A DNA stretch of 64,000 nucleotides from Elioraea tepida (GTDB lineage: Bacteria > Pseudomonadota > Alphaproteobacteria > Acetobacterales > Acetobacteraceae). The stretch is from positions 496,001-560,000 of the forward strand of contig NZ_CP076448.1 in the NCBI RefSeq assembly GCF_019203965.1, written 5' to 3'. Both the position numbers and the translations under genes were made by a program. The notes beneath the pieces are model-generated. The model made no database searches. It was not told where the DNA came from and saw only the letters and a list, made by a program, of their open reading frames with translations. The number at the start of each line of letters is the position of its first letter. Within the stretch, counting starts at the first letter, position 1. Of the stretch, positions 44,217 to 52,807 are shown piece after piece.

Positions 44217-45322
44217 AACGCCATCTGATCCATCGCGACCGGCGCGCGGCGTTCACGCCCCTCCTTCCGCCAGGCTGGGACGAGGCGCGCGCCCGCGCCG
44301 AGCTCTCGGCGCTCGCCTCGCGCACGCTCGGGCCAGCCTGGGCAGGGATGTTCCCTGCCGCCGAAGTGGAGGGCGAGATGATCGCCTGGACCGCCGAGGG
44401 CGAGAGCGTCGTCCGCTACACCGAGCTTCCGGCGGAGGAGCGGGAGCGGCTCCGCGCCTCGCTCGGGGCGGCGTTCTCGGAACTCCGCCGCGCCGCGGAG
44501 CGGGAGGGAGGCGAGTTTCCGGCTCTCGTGCGGGCCGCGCGCGAGATCCCGGCCTGGGATTTTGCCGCCGTGGTCGATGGCCTGCCGGTGGTCGCGGCAT
44601 GGGGCCATGCGGCGGCGGGGGCAACGCCGCGTGGGCTGATCGCCGCGCTCGATGACGGGGTCCCCGCCACGCCGCCCTCGACCTTCCCCACCGTGCCGGT
44701 TTTGGCGACTGTGGCAGCGCTCGCCTTCCTCGGCCTCCTCGCGTGGCTCACCCTCCCCTGGTGGGGCTGGATCGCGACACCGCCGATGCCTGCCTGCCGC
44801 GCCGACCCGGCAGGCCTTGCCGCGCTGCGCGGCCTGCTCGCCGAAGAAGGCCGGGAGGCGGAGCTTGCGGCCGAGCTCGCACGGCTCCAGGGCGAGCTCG
44901 GCCTGCGCCAGGCGGAGTGCCCGATCCCCGAACTCCCACCCGAGCCGCCGCCGCAGCGCGCCGAGCGGCCGCCTCCCCCGCCTCGGCCGGAACCGCGGCC
45001 CGTGCGCCCGCCAGACGCTGAGCCCTGCGATGTCGAGACGCGCTCGGGCGGGCGTGGCGTGACGCGAACACGTCACTATCTGGGCAATCGGCCGGGGCAG
45101 GTGACGCTCACCTACAACACACGCATCGAACCCGACCAGATCGACGTCTATTATCGTGGCCGCCTGGTGAGCAGCACCTATCGGCCGGTGAGCGGGCGGG
45201 GGCAGATCAGCTTCCCCTACCAGCCGACCGGAGGCGGGCCGGAGGCGAACGTGGTTGAGGTCGTGGTGACGGGCTTCGGGCTCACGACCCTTTGGAGCTA
45301 CTCGATTGGCTGCCCGCGCTGA
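44213..45322 (+). CDS. SrfA-like single-pass protein 3 with a different C-terminal beta domain
   Basis: A 369-aa protein starting with GTG at 44213 (GTGA overlap). The N-terminal domain repeats the pattern of the two upstream genes in diverged form: MIAWTAEGESVVRYTELPAEE (56-76) and FAAVVDGLPVVAAWGH (117-132). One membrane helix lies at 161-184, a coiled coil at 199-234, a Pro/Arg-rich linker (240-270), then a C-terminal domain (about 275-369) of beta strands: VTLTYNTRIEPDQIDVYYRG. This last domain is unlike that of protein 2. The three genes look like a tandem family with exchanged outside ends. Confidence 0.72.
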   Translation: MKRHLIHRDRRAAFTPLLPPGWDEARARAELSALASRTLGPAWAGMFPAAEVEGEMIAWTAEGESVVRYTELPAEERERLRASLGAAFSELRRAAEREGGEFPALVRAAREIPAWDFAAVVDGLPVVAAWGHAAAGATPRGLIAALDDGVPATPPSTFPTVPVLATVAALAFLGLLAWLTLPWWGWIATPPMPACRADPAGLAALRGLLAEEGREAELAAELARLQGELGLRQAECPIPELPPEPPPQRAERPPPPPRPEPRPVRPPDAEPCDVETRSGGRGVTRTRHYLGNRPGQVTLTYNTRIEPDQIDVYYRGRLVSSTYRPVSGRGQISFPYQPTGGGPEANVVEVVVTGFGLTTLWSYSIGCPR

Positions 45323-45387
45323 GGCGGGCACGGAGCGGTCGCCGCTCCGACACGGCCGCGCCATCATGGTGTGGCAAGGATGACGGG

Positions 45388-45774
45388 ATGAGGAACGACC
45401 GGATGGCTCTCGGCTCTTTCGCTCTCGTGGCGATGATCGCGGCGGCGACCGGAGAGGCGCGCGCGCAAGCTGCGCGAGCCGAGCCGGCGGAGGAGAGCGC
45501 TGTCGCCGCCGTGCTGCGCCGCGCCGGCGTGGCGCCGACCAGGGCCGCCGTCGAGGGGCGTGACCCGAAGGCACGGGCGGAGGCGCTCGATGCGCTCGAA
45601 CGCTCCTATCCCCTGCCGAGAACCGTGCTCGACCTCGAGAACCGCCTGCCACCCGACCCGAACCGGGTGATGGACCAGCTCGGCCTCGTCCGCCGGCTAG
45701 GCGCACCGGTCACCGACCTCTCCGGGTCCATCCCCACAGCGAGGCAGATCACTGATGCGCTTGCGCCCCGCTGA
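45388..45774 (+). CDS. Small exported protein of unknown function
   Basis: A 128-aa protein I do not recognise. The ATG at 45388 has an AAGGA ribosome site 7 bases upstream. An N-terminal signal peptide (MALGSFALVAMIAAATGEARA) is followed by a mostly helical, charged mature part of about 100 residues with a conserved-looking PLPRTVLDLENRLPPDPNRV stretch. Its last 20 bp overlap the OmpA-like gene in another frame. Location suggests a periplasmic component of the Srf locus. Confidence 0.7.
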   Translation: MRNDRMALGSFALVAMIAAATGEARAQAARAEPAEESAVAAVLRRAGVAPTRAAVEGRDPKARAEALDALERSYPLPRTVLDLENRLPPDPNRVMDQLGLVRRLGAPVTDLSGSIPTARQITDALAPR

Positions 45775-46216
45775 TCCCCGCCGCCGCGCGCTCCTGATCG
45801 GCGCGCCCGCCCTGCTCGCCGCCTGCCAGGCGCCGAACGAACAGGCCGCCCGGATCGCGCAGATGACGACCCGCGGCGTGGTGCTGACGGTGAACTTCGA
45901 CCTCAACTCCTACGCCATACGCCCCGATGCGGCCGAGGCGCTCGAGCCGCTCGCCGAGGCGCTGCGCGACCCGGTGCTCGAGGGGTTCACCTTCGACATC
46001 AACGGCCATACCGATGCGACCGGACGGCTCGGCCGGAACATGGCGCTGTCGGAGCTTCGCGCGGCGTCGGTGGTGGATTTCCTCGCCGCCCGCGGCGTGC
46101 CGCGCACGCGGATGCGCGCGCAAGGCTTCGGGCCGCTGCAGCCGCTGACACCGGCCAACCCGCGCGCGGCGATCAACCGCCGCGTCGAGGTGTTCGCCGT
46201 CCCTCCCGGAGGATGA
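45755..46216 (+). CDS. OmpA-family lipoprotein (peptidoglycan-binding)
   Basis: A 153-aa protein with a lipoprotein signal (ALLIGAPALLAAC, lipobox LAAC, Cys24) and a C-terminal OmpA/Pal domain: VNFDLNSYAIRPDAAEAL (46-63), NGHTDATGRLGRNMALSELRA (83-103) and INRRVEVF near the end. Such proteins anchor the outer membrane or a machine to peptidoglycan. The short spacer after the lipidated cysteine resembles Pal. It starts inside the previous gene (20-bp overlap). Confidence 0.88.
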   Translation: MRLRPADPRRRALLIGAPALLAACQAPNEQAARIAQMTTRGVVLTVNFDLNSYAIRPDAAEALEPLAEALRDPVLEGFTFDINGHTDATGRLGRNMALSELRAASVVDFLAARGVPRTRMRAQGFGPLQPLTPANPRAAINRRVEVFAVPPGG

Positions 46217-46222
46217 CGATCG

Positions 46223-46897
46223 ATGCTGATCCGTATTGTCCGCACCCGAAGCCTCGCGGCCACGGCCGCCGCGCTGATGCTGCTCTCCGCCTGCGCCACG
46301 ACCGGGCCGGGCGGCGAGCCGCTCACACCCGCGCAGCAGCAGCTCCGCGCCCAGAACCAGCGGTTCAACGACACGGTCGCGACGGGAGTGGTGGCTGGCG
46401 CGCTCGCTCTCGGGCTGCTCGGCGCGCTGCTCGCGGGGCCGCGCAGCCGCGGCGAGGGTGCCGCTCTCGGTGCGCTTGCCGGCGCCGCCGTCGGAGGAGC
46501 GGCGGGCACCTACATCGCCGCGCGGAATGAGCGCTATGCGACGCGCGAGCAGGCGGCGCAGGCGCGCATCGCGGCGGCCAACCAGGAGGCGGCGGAGCTT
46601 GAGCGCACCGCGCTCGCGGCCGAACAGGTGGCGAAGGAGAACCGCGAACGCCTCGCCGCGCTCCAGGCCCGCGTCAAGGCCGGGCAGGCGACCGCCGCCC
46701 AGCTCAGCGCTCAGGTCGCGACGGCGCGAGAGGACCTCGCCCTGATGAACGAGGCGATCGCGCATTCGCGCAAGGTCGAAGGGGCGATGCGTGCCGACGG
46801 CGTTCCCCAGGCCGCCTCGGTGCAGGAAAGCCGCCGGCGCATGGAGGAGGCGGCGCGCGAGCTCGAAGGCGCGCTTGCCCAGCTTCCGGCGGCGTGA
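46223..46897 (+). CDS. Lipoprotein with glycine-zipper region and coiled coil
   Basis: A 224-aa predicted lipoprotein (lipobox LSAC, Cys25). Residues about 52-97 hold two hydrophobic stretches; the second, GALAGAAVGGAAGTYIA, is a glycine-zipper pattern seen in membrane-inserting lipoproteins. The rest (about 105-220) is a long charged helix rich in Ala, Glu and Arg, predicted coiled coil. The GGAGGA ribosome site overlaps the end of the OmpA gene. Its function is unknown; the layout suggests an outer-membrane/periplasm spacer. Confidence 0.8.
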   Translation: MLIRIVRTRSLAATAAALMLLSACATTGPGGEPLTPAQQQLRAQNQRFNDTVATGVVAGALALGLLGALLAGPRSRGEGAALGALAGAAVGGAAGTYIAARNERYATREQAAQARIAAANQEAAELERTALAAEQVAKENRERLAALQARVKAGQATAAQLSAQVATAREDLALMNEAIAHSRKVEGAMRADGVPQAASVQESRRRMEEAARELEGALAQLPAA

Positions 46898-47382
46898 CCG
46901 TGGCGCTGCCAAGCCCTCTCCTTCTCGCCACGCTGCTCCTGGTCGCTGCCTGCGGCGCCGAGCGGCCGGCGGCGGAGCGCGGCTTCTTCGGCGGAATCGG
47001 CGCCGCGATCACGGGCGAGGACGAGCGCCAGGCACGCGCTCGCGAGGCGGAGGCCACCGCCGCCGAGACGCGCGCGCTCCAGGCACGCGCGGCCGCGATC
47101 GAGGCCGAGCGCCGCCAGGCCGCCTCCGCCGCCGCGCTGCGCGATGCTGAACGCCGCTTGGCCGCACTTGAAGGCGAGATCGCGCGGCTCAAGCGCGCCC
47201 TCGCCGAAGCCCGGGCGGGCCGGCCGAACGATCCTCAGGGGGCGGTGCTGCAAGACCGGCTCGAGAGGCTCGACCGCGAGCGCGCCGCCGCCGCCCGGCG
47301 CCCGGACCCGGCGACAGCCGACCGGCTCGAGCGCCAGAGCCGAGAGCTCAACCGCGCCCTCGAGGCCTATGGCCGCCTCTGA
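46894..47382 (+). CDS. Coiled-coil lipoprotein
   Basis: A 162-aa protein starting with GTG (GTGA overlap with the previous gene). Lipobox VAAC at Cys20, then GFFGGIGAAITGED and a nearly continuous Ala/Arg/Glu coiled coil to the end, broken around residues 108-113 (GRPNDP). It is a smaller relative in style of the preceding lipoprotein. The final 16 bp overlap the convergent SUMF1-like gene. Confidence 0.78.
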   Translation: MTVALPSPLLLATLLLVAACGAERPAAERGFFGGIGAAITGEDERQARAREAEATAAETRALQARAAAIEAERRQAASAAALRDAERRLAALEGEIARLKRALAEARAGRPNDPQGAVLQDRLERLDRERAAAARRPDPATADRLERQSRELNRALEAYGRL

Positions 47383-48974
47383 CCCCCTGGCGACGCCGGC
47401 TGCGCGGGGGGAGTGATGGAGGCTGCGGCGAGGATCTCGCGTTCGGCCGTCTCCGGTGTGGGCAGACGGCCGAGCTTCACCGCGCGCATCTGCCGCCCCG
47501 CCAGGGCGGCGAGTTCCGGCATCAGGGAGAGGCGCCGCGCCCGCATCTCCTCGACCACCACGCGCTCCTGCGCGGCGATCACGGAGGCAGGCGCTTCGGC
47601 CCCCTCGCGGATGATCCGCAGGTAGGCGTCGAGCACTTGGCCGATCGCACCCGGCGTGTCCTCGATCCGACGCGCGAGCGCGGCCGAGGCGTTCGCCACC
47701 GGCGGACGTGCCTCGGCCGGCAGGAGTGGACCCATCCCGTCGAGCAGGCCGCGGATCGCCCCGAACACCGCCAGGTTGCCGCGCGCCAGAGCGACTGTCC
47801 GGGCGAGCGTGGCGGCCGCCTCGATCTGCGCCTTCAGAGCCGCCGCCTCCTGCTCGGCGCGAGCGCGGCTCTCCTCGGCTAGCGCGGTCTCCACTCGCGT
47901 GATCCCGCGCCTGAGCGCCTCGTCGGCGGTCTCGCGCTTGAGCGCGGCGAGAAGGCTGGCGGGGTTCTCGGCCGCTCTCTCCCGCCCCCTCGCCTCCGCC
48001 TCGACGGCACGCGCGAGCGCCTCGGGCGTGGTGTCATTCACCATCACGACGGCCCCGAGCGCCACCCTCAAGCCGATGGTGCGAAGCGCAAGCGGCGCAC
48101 CCGTGCGCGGGTTGAACGGGGGATACTCCTCGCGCAGGGAGGAGCGAAGCTGCGCCTCCTCCGTCAGGATGTGCCCGCCGCGCGCCACCACCCCGCCCGC
48201 CTGGCCGTGCGGGCGGCCGACAACGGTCAGACGGTAGGGCTCGAGCACCCATTCGGCGACGTTGCCGAGCATGTCATGCAGCCCGAGCGGCCCCGGCTTG
48301 AGGCTGCCCACCGCGCGCACCCGCCCGGCGGCGGAGGCAGGCCCGGCGAACCAGGCATGCGCCGCGAGGCCCTCGGCGAAGGGCGGGGTGCGCGCAGAGA
48401 ACTCCCCCTCGCCGACGGAGGTGCCGCCGCGGGCGGCGTATTCCCACTCTTCCTCCGTCGGCAGGCGCGCGAAGGCGAGTGCCTCGCCGCGCCGCGGCAG
48501 GGACTCGCGCGCATGGCCGAGCCACCAGGCCGAAAGCCGCGCTGTGAAGGCGACGGCGTCGAACCACGAGACCTCAGCTTTCGCCACTCGCCCCGCCTCG
48601 GACGGAGTGGGGCAGGAGGCATCCATCACGGCTGCGTACTGGTCGCGCGTGACCTCGTACTTGCCAAGCCAGTAGAGACGCTTCCCGCCTTGCTCGAACG
48701 GCCCGGCGATATGGGCACGGCGCGGGAACTCGGCATAGTCGGCTCCGGTCTCGGCTTGGCCGAGCGTAACCGCACGGTCGGCGAGCGGCCCCTCCCCCAT
48801 CGGCGTCTCGACGGGACGGAACGCCATGCGCCCGCCGCAGGGCAGGGGCAGAACGAGATCGTCGTGCAAGGGAGCCGGGTTCCAGAACGCCTCCGGCCAG
48901 GGTGGCTGTGCGGCGGCAGGCGGAGGCAGAAGCAGAAGCAGAAGCAAGAGAAGGGAGATGAGGGCCTTAGGCAT
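47367..48974 (-). CDS. Exported SUMF1/FGE-sulfatase-fold protein with a helical C-terminal half
   Basis: A 535-aa protein with a leucine-rich signal peptide (MPKALISLLLLLLLLL, cleaved near AAAQ). Residues about 98-305 match the SUMF1 (formylglycine-generating enzyme) fold: GKYEVTRDQYAAVM, FARLPTEEEWEYAARGG (167-183), LHDMLGNVAEWV (231-242) and ARGGHI. At the place where active FGE carries its two cysteines this protein has ILTEEAQLRSSLR, so it is not expected to make formylglycine. The last about 220 residues are helical with coiled-coil tendency and unknown. ATG 48974 has GGGGAGGGGG upstream. It overlaps the ABC permease gene by 8 bp. Confidence 0.85.
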   Translation of the reverse strand: MPKALISLLLLLLLLLPPPAAAQPPWPEAFWNPAPLHDDLVLPLPCGGRMAFRPVETPMGEGPLADRAVTLGQAETGADYAEFPRRAHIAGPFEQGGKRLYWLGKYEVTRDQYAAVMDASCPTPSEAGRVAKAEVSWFDAVAFTARLSAWWLGHARESLPRRGEALAFARLPTEEEWEYAARGGTSVGEGEFSARTPPFAEGLAAHAWFAGPASAAGRVRAVGSLKPGPLGLHDMLGNVAEWVLEPYRLTVVGRPHGQAGGVVARGGHILTEEAQLRSSLREEYPPFNPRTGAPLALRTIGLRVALGAVVMVNDTTPEALARAVEAEARGRERAAENPASLLAALKRETADEALRRGITRVETALAEESRARAEQEAAALKAQIEAAATLARTVALARGNLAVFGAIRGLLDGMGPLLPAEARPPVANASAALARRIEDTPGAIGQVLDAYLRIIREGAEAPASVIAAQERVVVEEMRARRLSLMPELAALAGRQMRAVKLGRLPTPETAEREILAAASITPPAQPASPGGQRRP

Positions 48975-50169
48975 CGCGGACCCCCTCCCCTGGCGCGATC
49001 CGCGCCGCGCGGCGCGCCGCGACGCCGGCGGCGGCGAGCCCTCCCGCGAGCGTGGCCGCGGCGGCAAGCGCGAGGTCGCGCGCGCTGATCACGGAAACGG
49101 GCCTGCCCTCGGCGACGGCAAGATCGAGACGGTTGACGAACCCCTCGAGCCCGAGCGCGACGAGCGCGGCAAGCGCCGAGCCGGCGAGAGCGAACAGCGC
49201 GGCTTGGGCCGCGGGAAAGGCAACGAGCCCGCGCGCCGACAGCCCCATCAGGCGCAACAGCGCAAGCTCGCGACGCTTGCGCTCGACATTCGCATACAGC
49301 CCGACCCCGAGCCCGACGAGATAGCCCGCACCCCCGAGCGCGGCGATGGCCGCAAACAGGACGGCGAGGTTCCGGTCGAGCGCGAGCAGGGCGGCGACGT
49401 CCTCCGCCCGTGTCGCGACGTCGATCCCCTGGCGTCGCAGGTCGCGGTCGATCGCGACCACGTCCTCGAGCGTTCGGGCATAGAGGCGAAAACCCGCGTA
49501 GAGGCGCGCCGGGTCCGGCTCTGCCTCCGCTGGCGGCGGCTCCGGCCCGATCAAGCCGTCCTGGAAATCCTCAACGAGCAACAGAAGCGGCAGCGGCAGG
49601 AACGCCGCCTCGCGGCCGAAGGAGGCGGGCGGCGCGACGGCGGCGACGGTGACGGAGAGGGCGAGGGTCTCGCGTGCGCCGCCCATGATCCGGTCAACGC
49701 GAAGCCGGATCGTTTCGCCAGCTGAGACACCGAGCCGGTCGGCGAGCGCCCGCGACAGCACCGCCTGGCGCCCCGACGGCGTGGGGAGACCCGCGAGCAG
49801 CGGGTCGCCCGGGGCGGTCGCAAGAAGCTCCCCCCGAACCGGGGCGTCGGGCGCGTCGAGACGCGCCAAGCCGCCGATCGCGGCAAGCGTTCGGGTTCGG
49901 GGGATGACGAAGGCGACATCTGGCCGCGCCCGAAGCGCGGCTAAGAACTCCTGGTCAAAGCTGCGGTTGGCGATGTTCACCACCTCGCGCGCGCGCGGGC
50001 TCGCCGTCAGCCCCTCGCGGATCGCCGAGACGATTCCCGCCTTCAGCCCCGCGAGCACGATCAGCGGGGCGAGGACGGCGGCGATGCCGATCACGGTCGC
50101 GAGCGACAGCCGCATCTCGTGCCGCGCATCGGCGACCGCGAGCGCGACCGCGAGCCGGGCCTCAGCCAT
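48967..50169 (-). CDS. FtsX-family ABC permease of the Srf locus (LolC/MacB-like)
   Basis: A 400-aa permease with an N-terminal helix (VIGIAAVLAPLIVLAGL, about 24-40), a periplasmic domain and three C-terminal helices near 265-295, 315-335 and 365-385, ending in GVAARRAARIAPGEGVRDA. The FtsX/MacB topology is clear though sequence is divergent. The ATG at 50169 overlaps the ATPase stop by 8 bp. No adaptor protein gene is adjacent, so it is closer to a LolCD or FtsEX-like device than a tripartite exporter. Confidence 0.85.
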   Translation of the reverse strand: MAEARLAVALAVADARHEMRLSLATVIGIAAVLAPLIVLAGLKAGIVSAIREGLTASPRAREVVNIANRSFDQEFLAALRARPDVAFVIPRTRTLAAIGGLARLDAPDAPVRGELLATAPGDPLLAGLPTPSGRQAVLSRALADRLGVSAGETIRLRVDRIMGGARETLALSVTVAAVAPPASFGREAAFLPLPLLLLVEDFQDGLIGPEPPPAEAEPDPARLYAGFRLYARTLEDVVAIDRDLRRQGIDVATRAEDVAALLALDRNLAVLFAAIAALGGAGYLVGLGVGLYANVERKRRELALLRLMGLSARGLVAFPAAQAALFALAGSALAALVALGLEGFVNRLDLAVAEGRPVSVISARDLALAAAATLAGGLAAAGVAARRAARIAPGEGVRDA

Positions 50170-50866
50170 GGCAGAGCCTCGAGCGGCTCTGGCCATGCAC
50201 GGGCGTGATCGGCACCACCGGAAGGCCGAAGCGCAGGGCACGGTCGGGGTCGTGGGTCGCGAGCAGGAGCGCCGCCCCGCTCGCCGCCGTCTCGCGCACG
50301 AGGAGGTCGAGCACTGTATCGGCCATCTCGGGGTGCAGCGCGGCCGTCGGCTCGTCGGCGAGAACGAGTGCGGGGCGGTGGCTCAGCGCGCGGGCGATCG
50401 CCGCACGCTGCCGCTGCCCGACCGAGAGCGTGCCCGGCATACGCCCGAGCAGATCGGCGATCCCAAGCGTGGCGGCGAGCGCCGCGACCCTGCCCCCGTC
50501 TTCGCGTCCGGCAAGGCGTTGCGGCAGCGCGATGTTCGCCCGCACCGTGACGAAGGGGAGCAAAGCACCGCTCTGCAGCACATAGCCGATGCCGCGCGCG
50601 CGCAGACGCGCAAGTGCCTCCCCGTCGCCTGCGCGCCAGAGCGGAGCGGCATCCTCACCCGCGATCGCAAGCCGGCCCGCACGGTCGGGCTGCACGGCGA
50701 GAGCGGCGAGATCGAGGAAGGTGCTCTTACCGGAGCCCGAAGCGCCGGCGACCGCGATCGCCTCGCCGGCGCGCAGCACGAAGCGATCGACCTCGAGCGC
50801 GAAGGCGCCGGCGCCCGAGCCGTTGGTGCGCACGAGGCCCTCGATCTCGAGCGCAGGCGCGCTCAC
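50162..50866 (-). CDS. ABC ATPase of the Srf locus (LolD-like)
   Basis: A 234-aa ATPase with GTG start at 50866 (GTGA overlap with the von Willebrand A gene). Walker A GASGSGKST (about 42-50), Q-loop LQSGALLPF, signature LSVGQRQRAAIARAL and Walker B LVLADEPTAALH. The DEPTxxLH variant and the LSVGQ signature depart slightly from the LolD norm, but all catalytic motifs are present. It partners the FtsX-like permease downstream. Confidence 0.88.
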   Translation of the reverse strand: MSAPALEIEGLVRTNGSGAGAFALEVDRFVLRAGEAIAVAGASGSGKSTFLDLAALAVQPDRAGRLAIAGEDAAPLWRAGDGEALARLRARGIGYVLQSGALLPFVTVRANIALPQRLAGREDGGRVAALAATLGIADLLGRMPGTLSVGQRQRAAIARALSHRPALVLADEPTAALHPEMADTVLDLLVRETAASGAALLLATHDPDRALRFGLPVVPITPVHGQSRSRLCHG

Positions 50867-52794
50867 GGCAGGGCGGAAAGCGGCACGGGATACATCGCCT
50901 CGTTCGGGCTTCGCGCCCGATCGAGATTCACCCAGAGCTCCGGTTGCCGGGCGAACTCCTCGTAGAGCCTGAGCTTCGCGGCGAGCGCGTTGATGATCTC
51001 CCGCCGCGCGCCCGCTCCCATCGTCACCCACTCGTCCTGGGTGATGTCCATGATCGCGGAGCGGTAGGGGAGGCCGTCGAGATAGTCCCCGAACACACCG
51101 GCCACGCGCTGCAGCTCGGCGATCCGCCTCGGGTCGCGCGAGAGCGCGGCGGCGAGGCCGCGGAGCCGCTCGAAGAACGTCTCGGGCGCGAGCCGCCCGG
51201 CCGTGCCGGCCTCGATGATGCCGCGAAGCGTGCTTGCGAGATCGGAGAGCTGGTTTCGCGTCAGAAGCACGCGCACCTCGAGCGGGCGGCGCACGGGCGA
51301 CGGATCGGTCCAGTCCTCGTCCACGGTGAAGGCGCGGATGAGCTCCGGTGCTGTCGCACCGGTCGCGCGGCCGAGCCAGGAGAGCCGCATCGCATGCGCG
51401 ACGACCGCCGTCTCCTCGGCGATCCGCCTCTGGGTCGCGTTGCGTGCGGGCGCGAGCCCGCCGATCGGCCTGCCGACCGTGTCGGCGACCTGCTGCAGGA
51501 TCGCGTCCGTCAGCGTATCGACCACCTCCCCGAAGAGATCGAGCCTTCCTTCCGGAACCGGATAGTAGAGCGAGCCCACGCCTGGGAACTCCGTCAGTCG
51601 GCGCCATTGACGTTCGGCGCGGGCATGGTTGTGCCGCCCCTCCGGCGTGCGGAGATGGATCGCGTAGATCGCCACCTGCTTCGCCTCCGAACGGGCGAGA
51701 GCACGCAGTCCCTCGACCGTGAGCCCGGTGGAGGAGCGCGGGTCGGGCGCCTCGTGGGTTCCAGCATCGGTGATCAGGATGATGTAGCGGCCGCCGAACT
51801 CGCTCCACTTGATCTCGTCGAGAGCGGTCTTGAGCCCGGCGAGAGCGTCCTCGTCGAACCCGTCGGTCGAGACCGTCGCCTCGCGGATGTCGGCGATGCG
51901 CCCGAGCAGCGCATCGGGCGCTTCGCGGAAATCGGGGAGCGCGACGAGGCGTGAGGTGTATTCGAGCGCCGGCCGGCCTTGCATGGAATCGCGGTACACC
52001 ACCATGCCGAAGCGGAAATTGTCGCGCACGGCCGTATCGCCGATCCGCTTCACCACGCGCGCGATCGCCTCGCGGGTTCGGGCGATGTAGGGCTCCATCG
52101 AGATCGTGGTGTCGACCACGAACACCACCGCGCCGCGGAAGTCGCGCAGAGCCTCGGGGCTTGTGCGCGCTGCGGCCTCGCGGGCGGGGGCGCTGATCAC
52201 CTCGAGCAGGCGCGCCGAGGGGCCGCGCTCCGGCTCCATCAGACGCGCCGAGACGATGGGCAGCAGGTAGAACTGGCGGGTGATGTCGACGAAGCTCTCG
52301 GGCTCGAGCGCGATGACGGGGCCGGAGGGCGGCGTGGCTGCGGCGGCGGCGCGCCAGGCGGCGGCGCGCGCGGCGCGATCGGGCGCCGTCCAGGCCTCGC
52401 GCACCGTCTCGGCGTCGCGGAAGAACATCGCCCGGTCGCGGCCTGCCGGGTTGGTGAAGGCGGCGATCATGGTGTGCCGCCACTCGATCGCCGCCGAGGC
52501 ACGGAGGAAGCCCGCCGTTCGCCCCTCCGCCCCCTCTCCCACCTCGAGCCAGGCCCCCTCCCCCTCCCCGCCGCGTGCGTAGACGTAAAACACGCTGAAG
52601 CCGGGGATGGGGCGGCCAGGAGCGTCGGGGCGCGGAGCGAGAGTCGCTCCGGGGCGGGTGATCACGCGCTGGTAGAGCGTCGTCGTGCCTTCGACGAGCA
52701 GCGGCCGGCGCGCTTGCGCCTCCGCCTCCGGCGCGACCACGACGGCCTGCCACAGCAGGGCGACGCATAGCACCACGCGCGCGAGAAGCGTCAT
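50863..52794 (-). CDS. Exported protein with SH3-like and von Willebrand factor A domains
   Basis: A 643-aa protein with a signal peptide (MTLLARVVLCVALLWQAVVV, cleaved near AEAQA). An SH3b-like stretch (about 38-100, LYQRVITRPGATLAPRP to GFLRAS) is followed by a linker and a von Willebrand A domain (about 221-420) with the metal-site motif DTTIS at 228-232 plus M-E-P-Y, then FGMVVYRDS and YIILITDAGTHE. The last about 200 residues are helical and unknown. The start is fixed by a perfect AAGGAGG site. Likely a periplasmic scaffold or binding component. Confidence 0.88.
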   Translation of the reverse strand: MTLLARVVLCVALLWQAVVVAPEAEAQARRPLLVEGTTTLYQRVITRPGATLAPRPDAPGRPIPGFSVFYVYARGGEGEGAWLEVGEGAEGRTAGFLRASAAIEWRHTMIAAFTNPAGRDRAMFFRDAETVREAWTAPDRAARAAAWRAAAAATPPSGPVIALEPESFVDITRQFYLLPIVSARLMEPERGPSARLLEVISAPAREAAARTSPEALRDFRGAVVFVVDTTISMEPYIARTREAIARVVKRIGDTAVRDNFRFGMVVYRDSMQGRPALEYTSRLVALPDFREAPDALLGRIADIREATVSTDGFDEDALAGLKTALDEIKWSEFGGRYIILITDAGTHEAPDPRSSTGLTVEGLRALARSEAKQVAIYAIHLRTPEGRHNHARAERQWRRLTEFPGVGSLYYPVPEGRLDLFGEVVDTLTDAILQQVADTVGRPIGGLAPARNATQRRIAEETAVVAHAMRLSWLGRATGATAPELIRAFTVDEDWTDPSPVRRPLEVRVLLTRNQLSDLASTLRGIIEAGTAGRLAPETFFERLRGLAAALSRDPRRIAELQRVAGVFGDYLDGLPYRSAIMDITQDEWVTMGAGARREIINALAAKLRLYEEFARQPELWVNLDRARSPNEAMYPVPLSALP

Positions 52795-52807
52795 CGGCTG
52801 CACCTCC

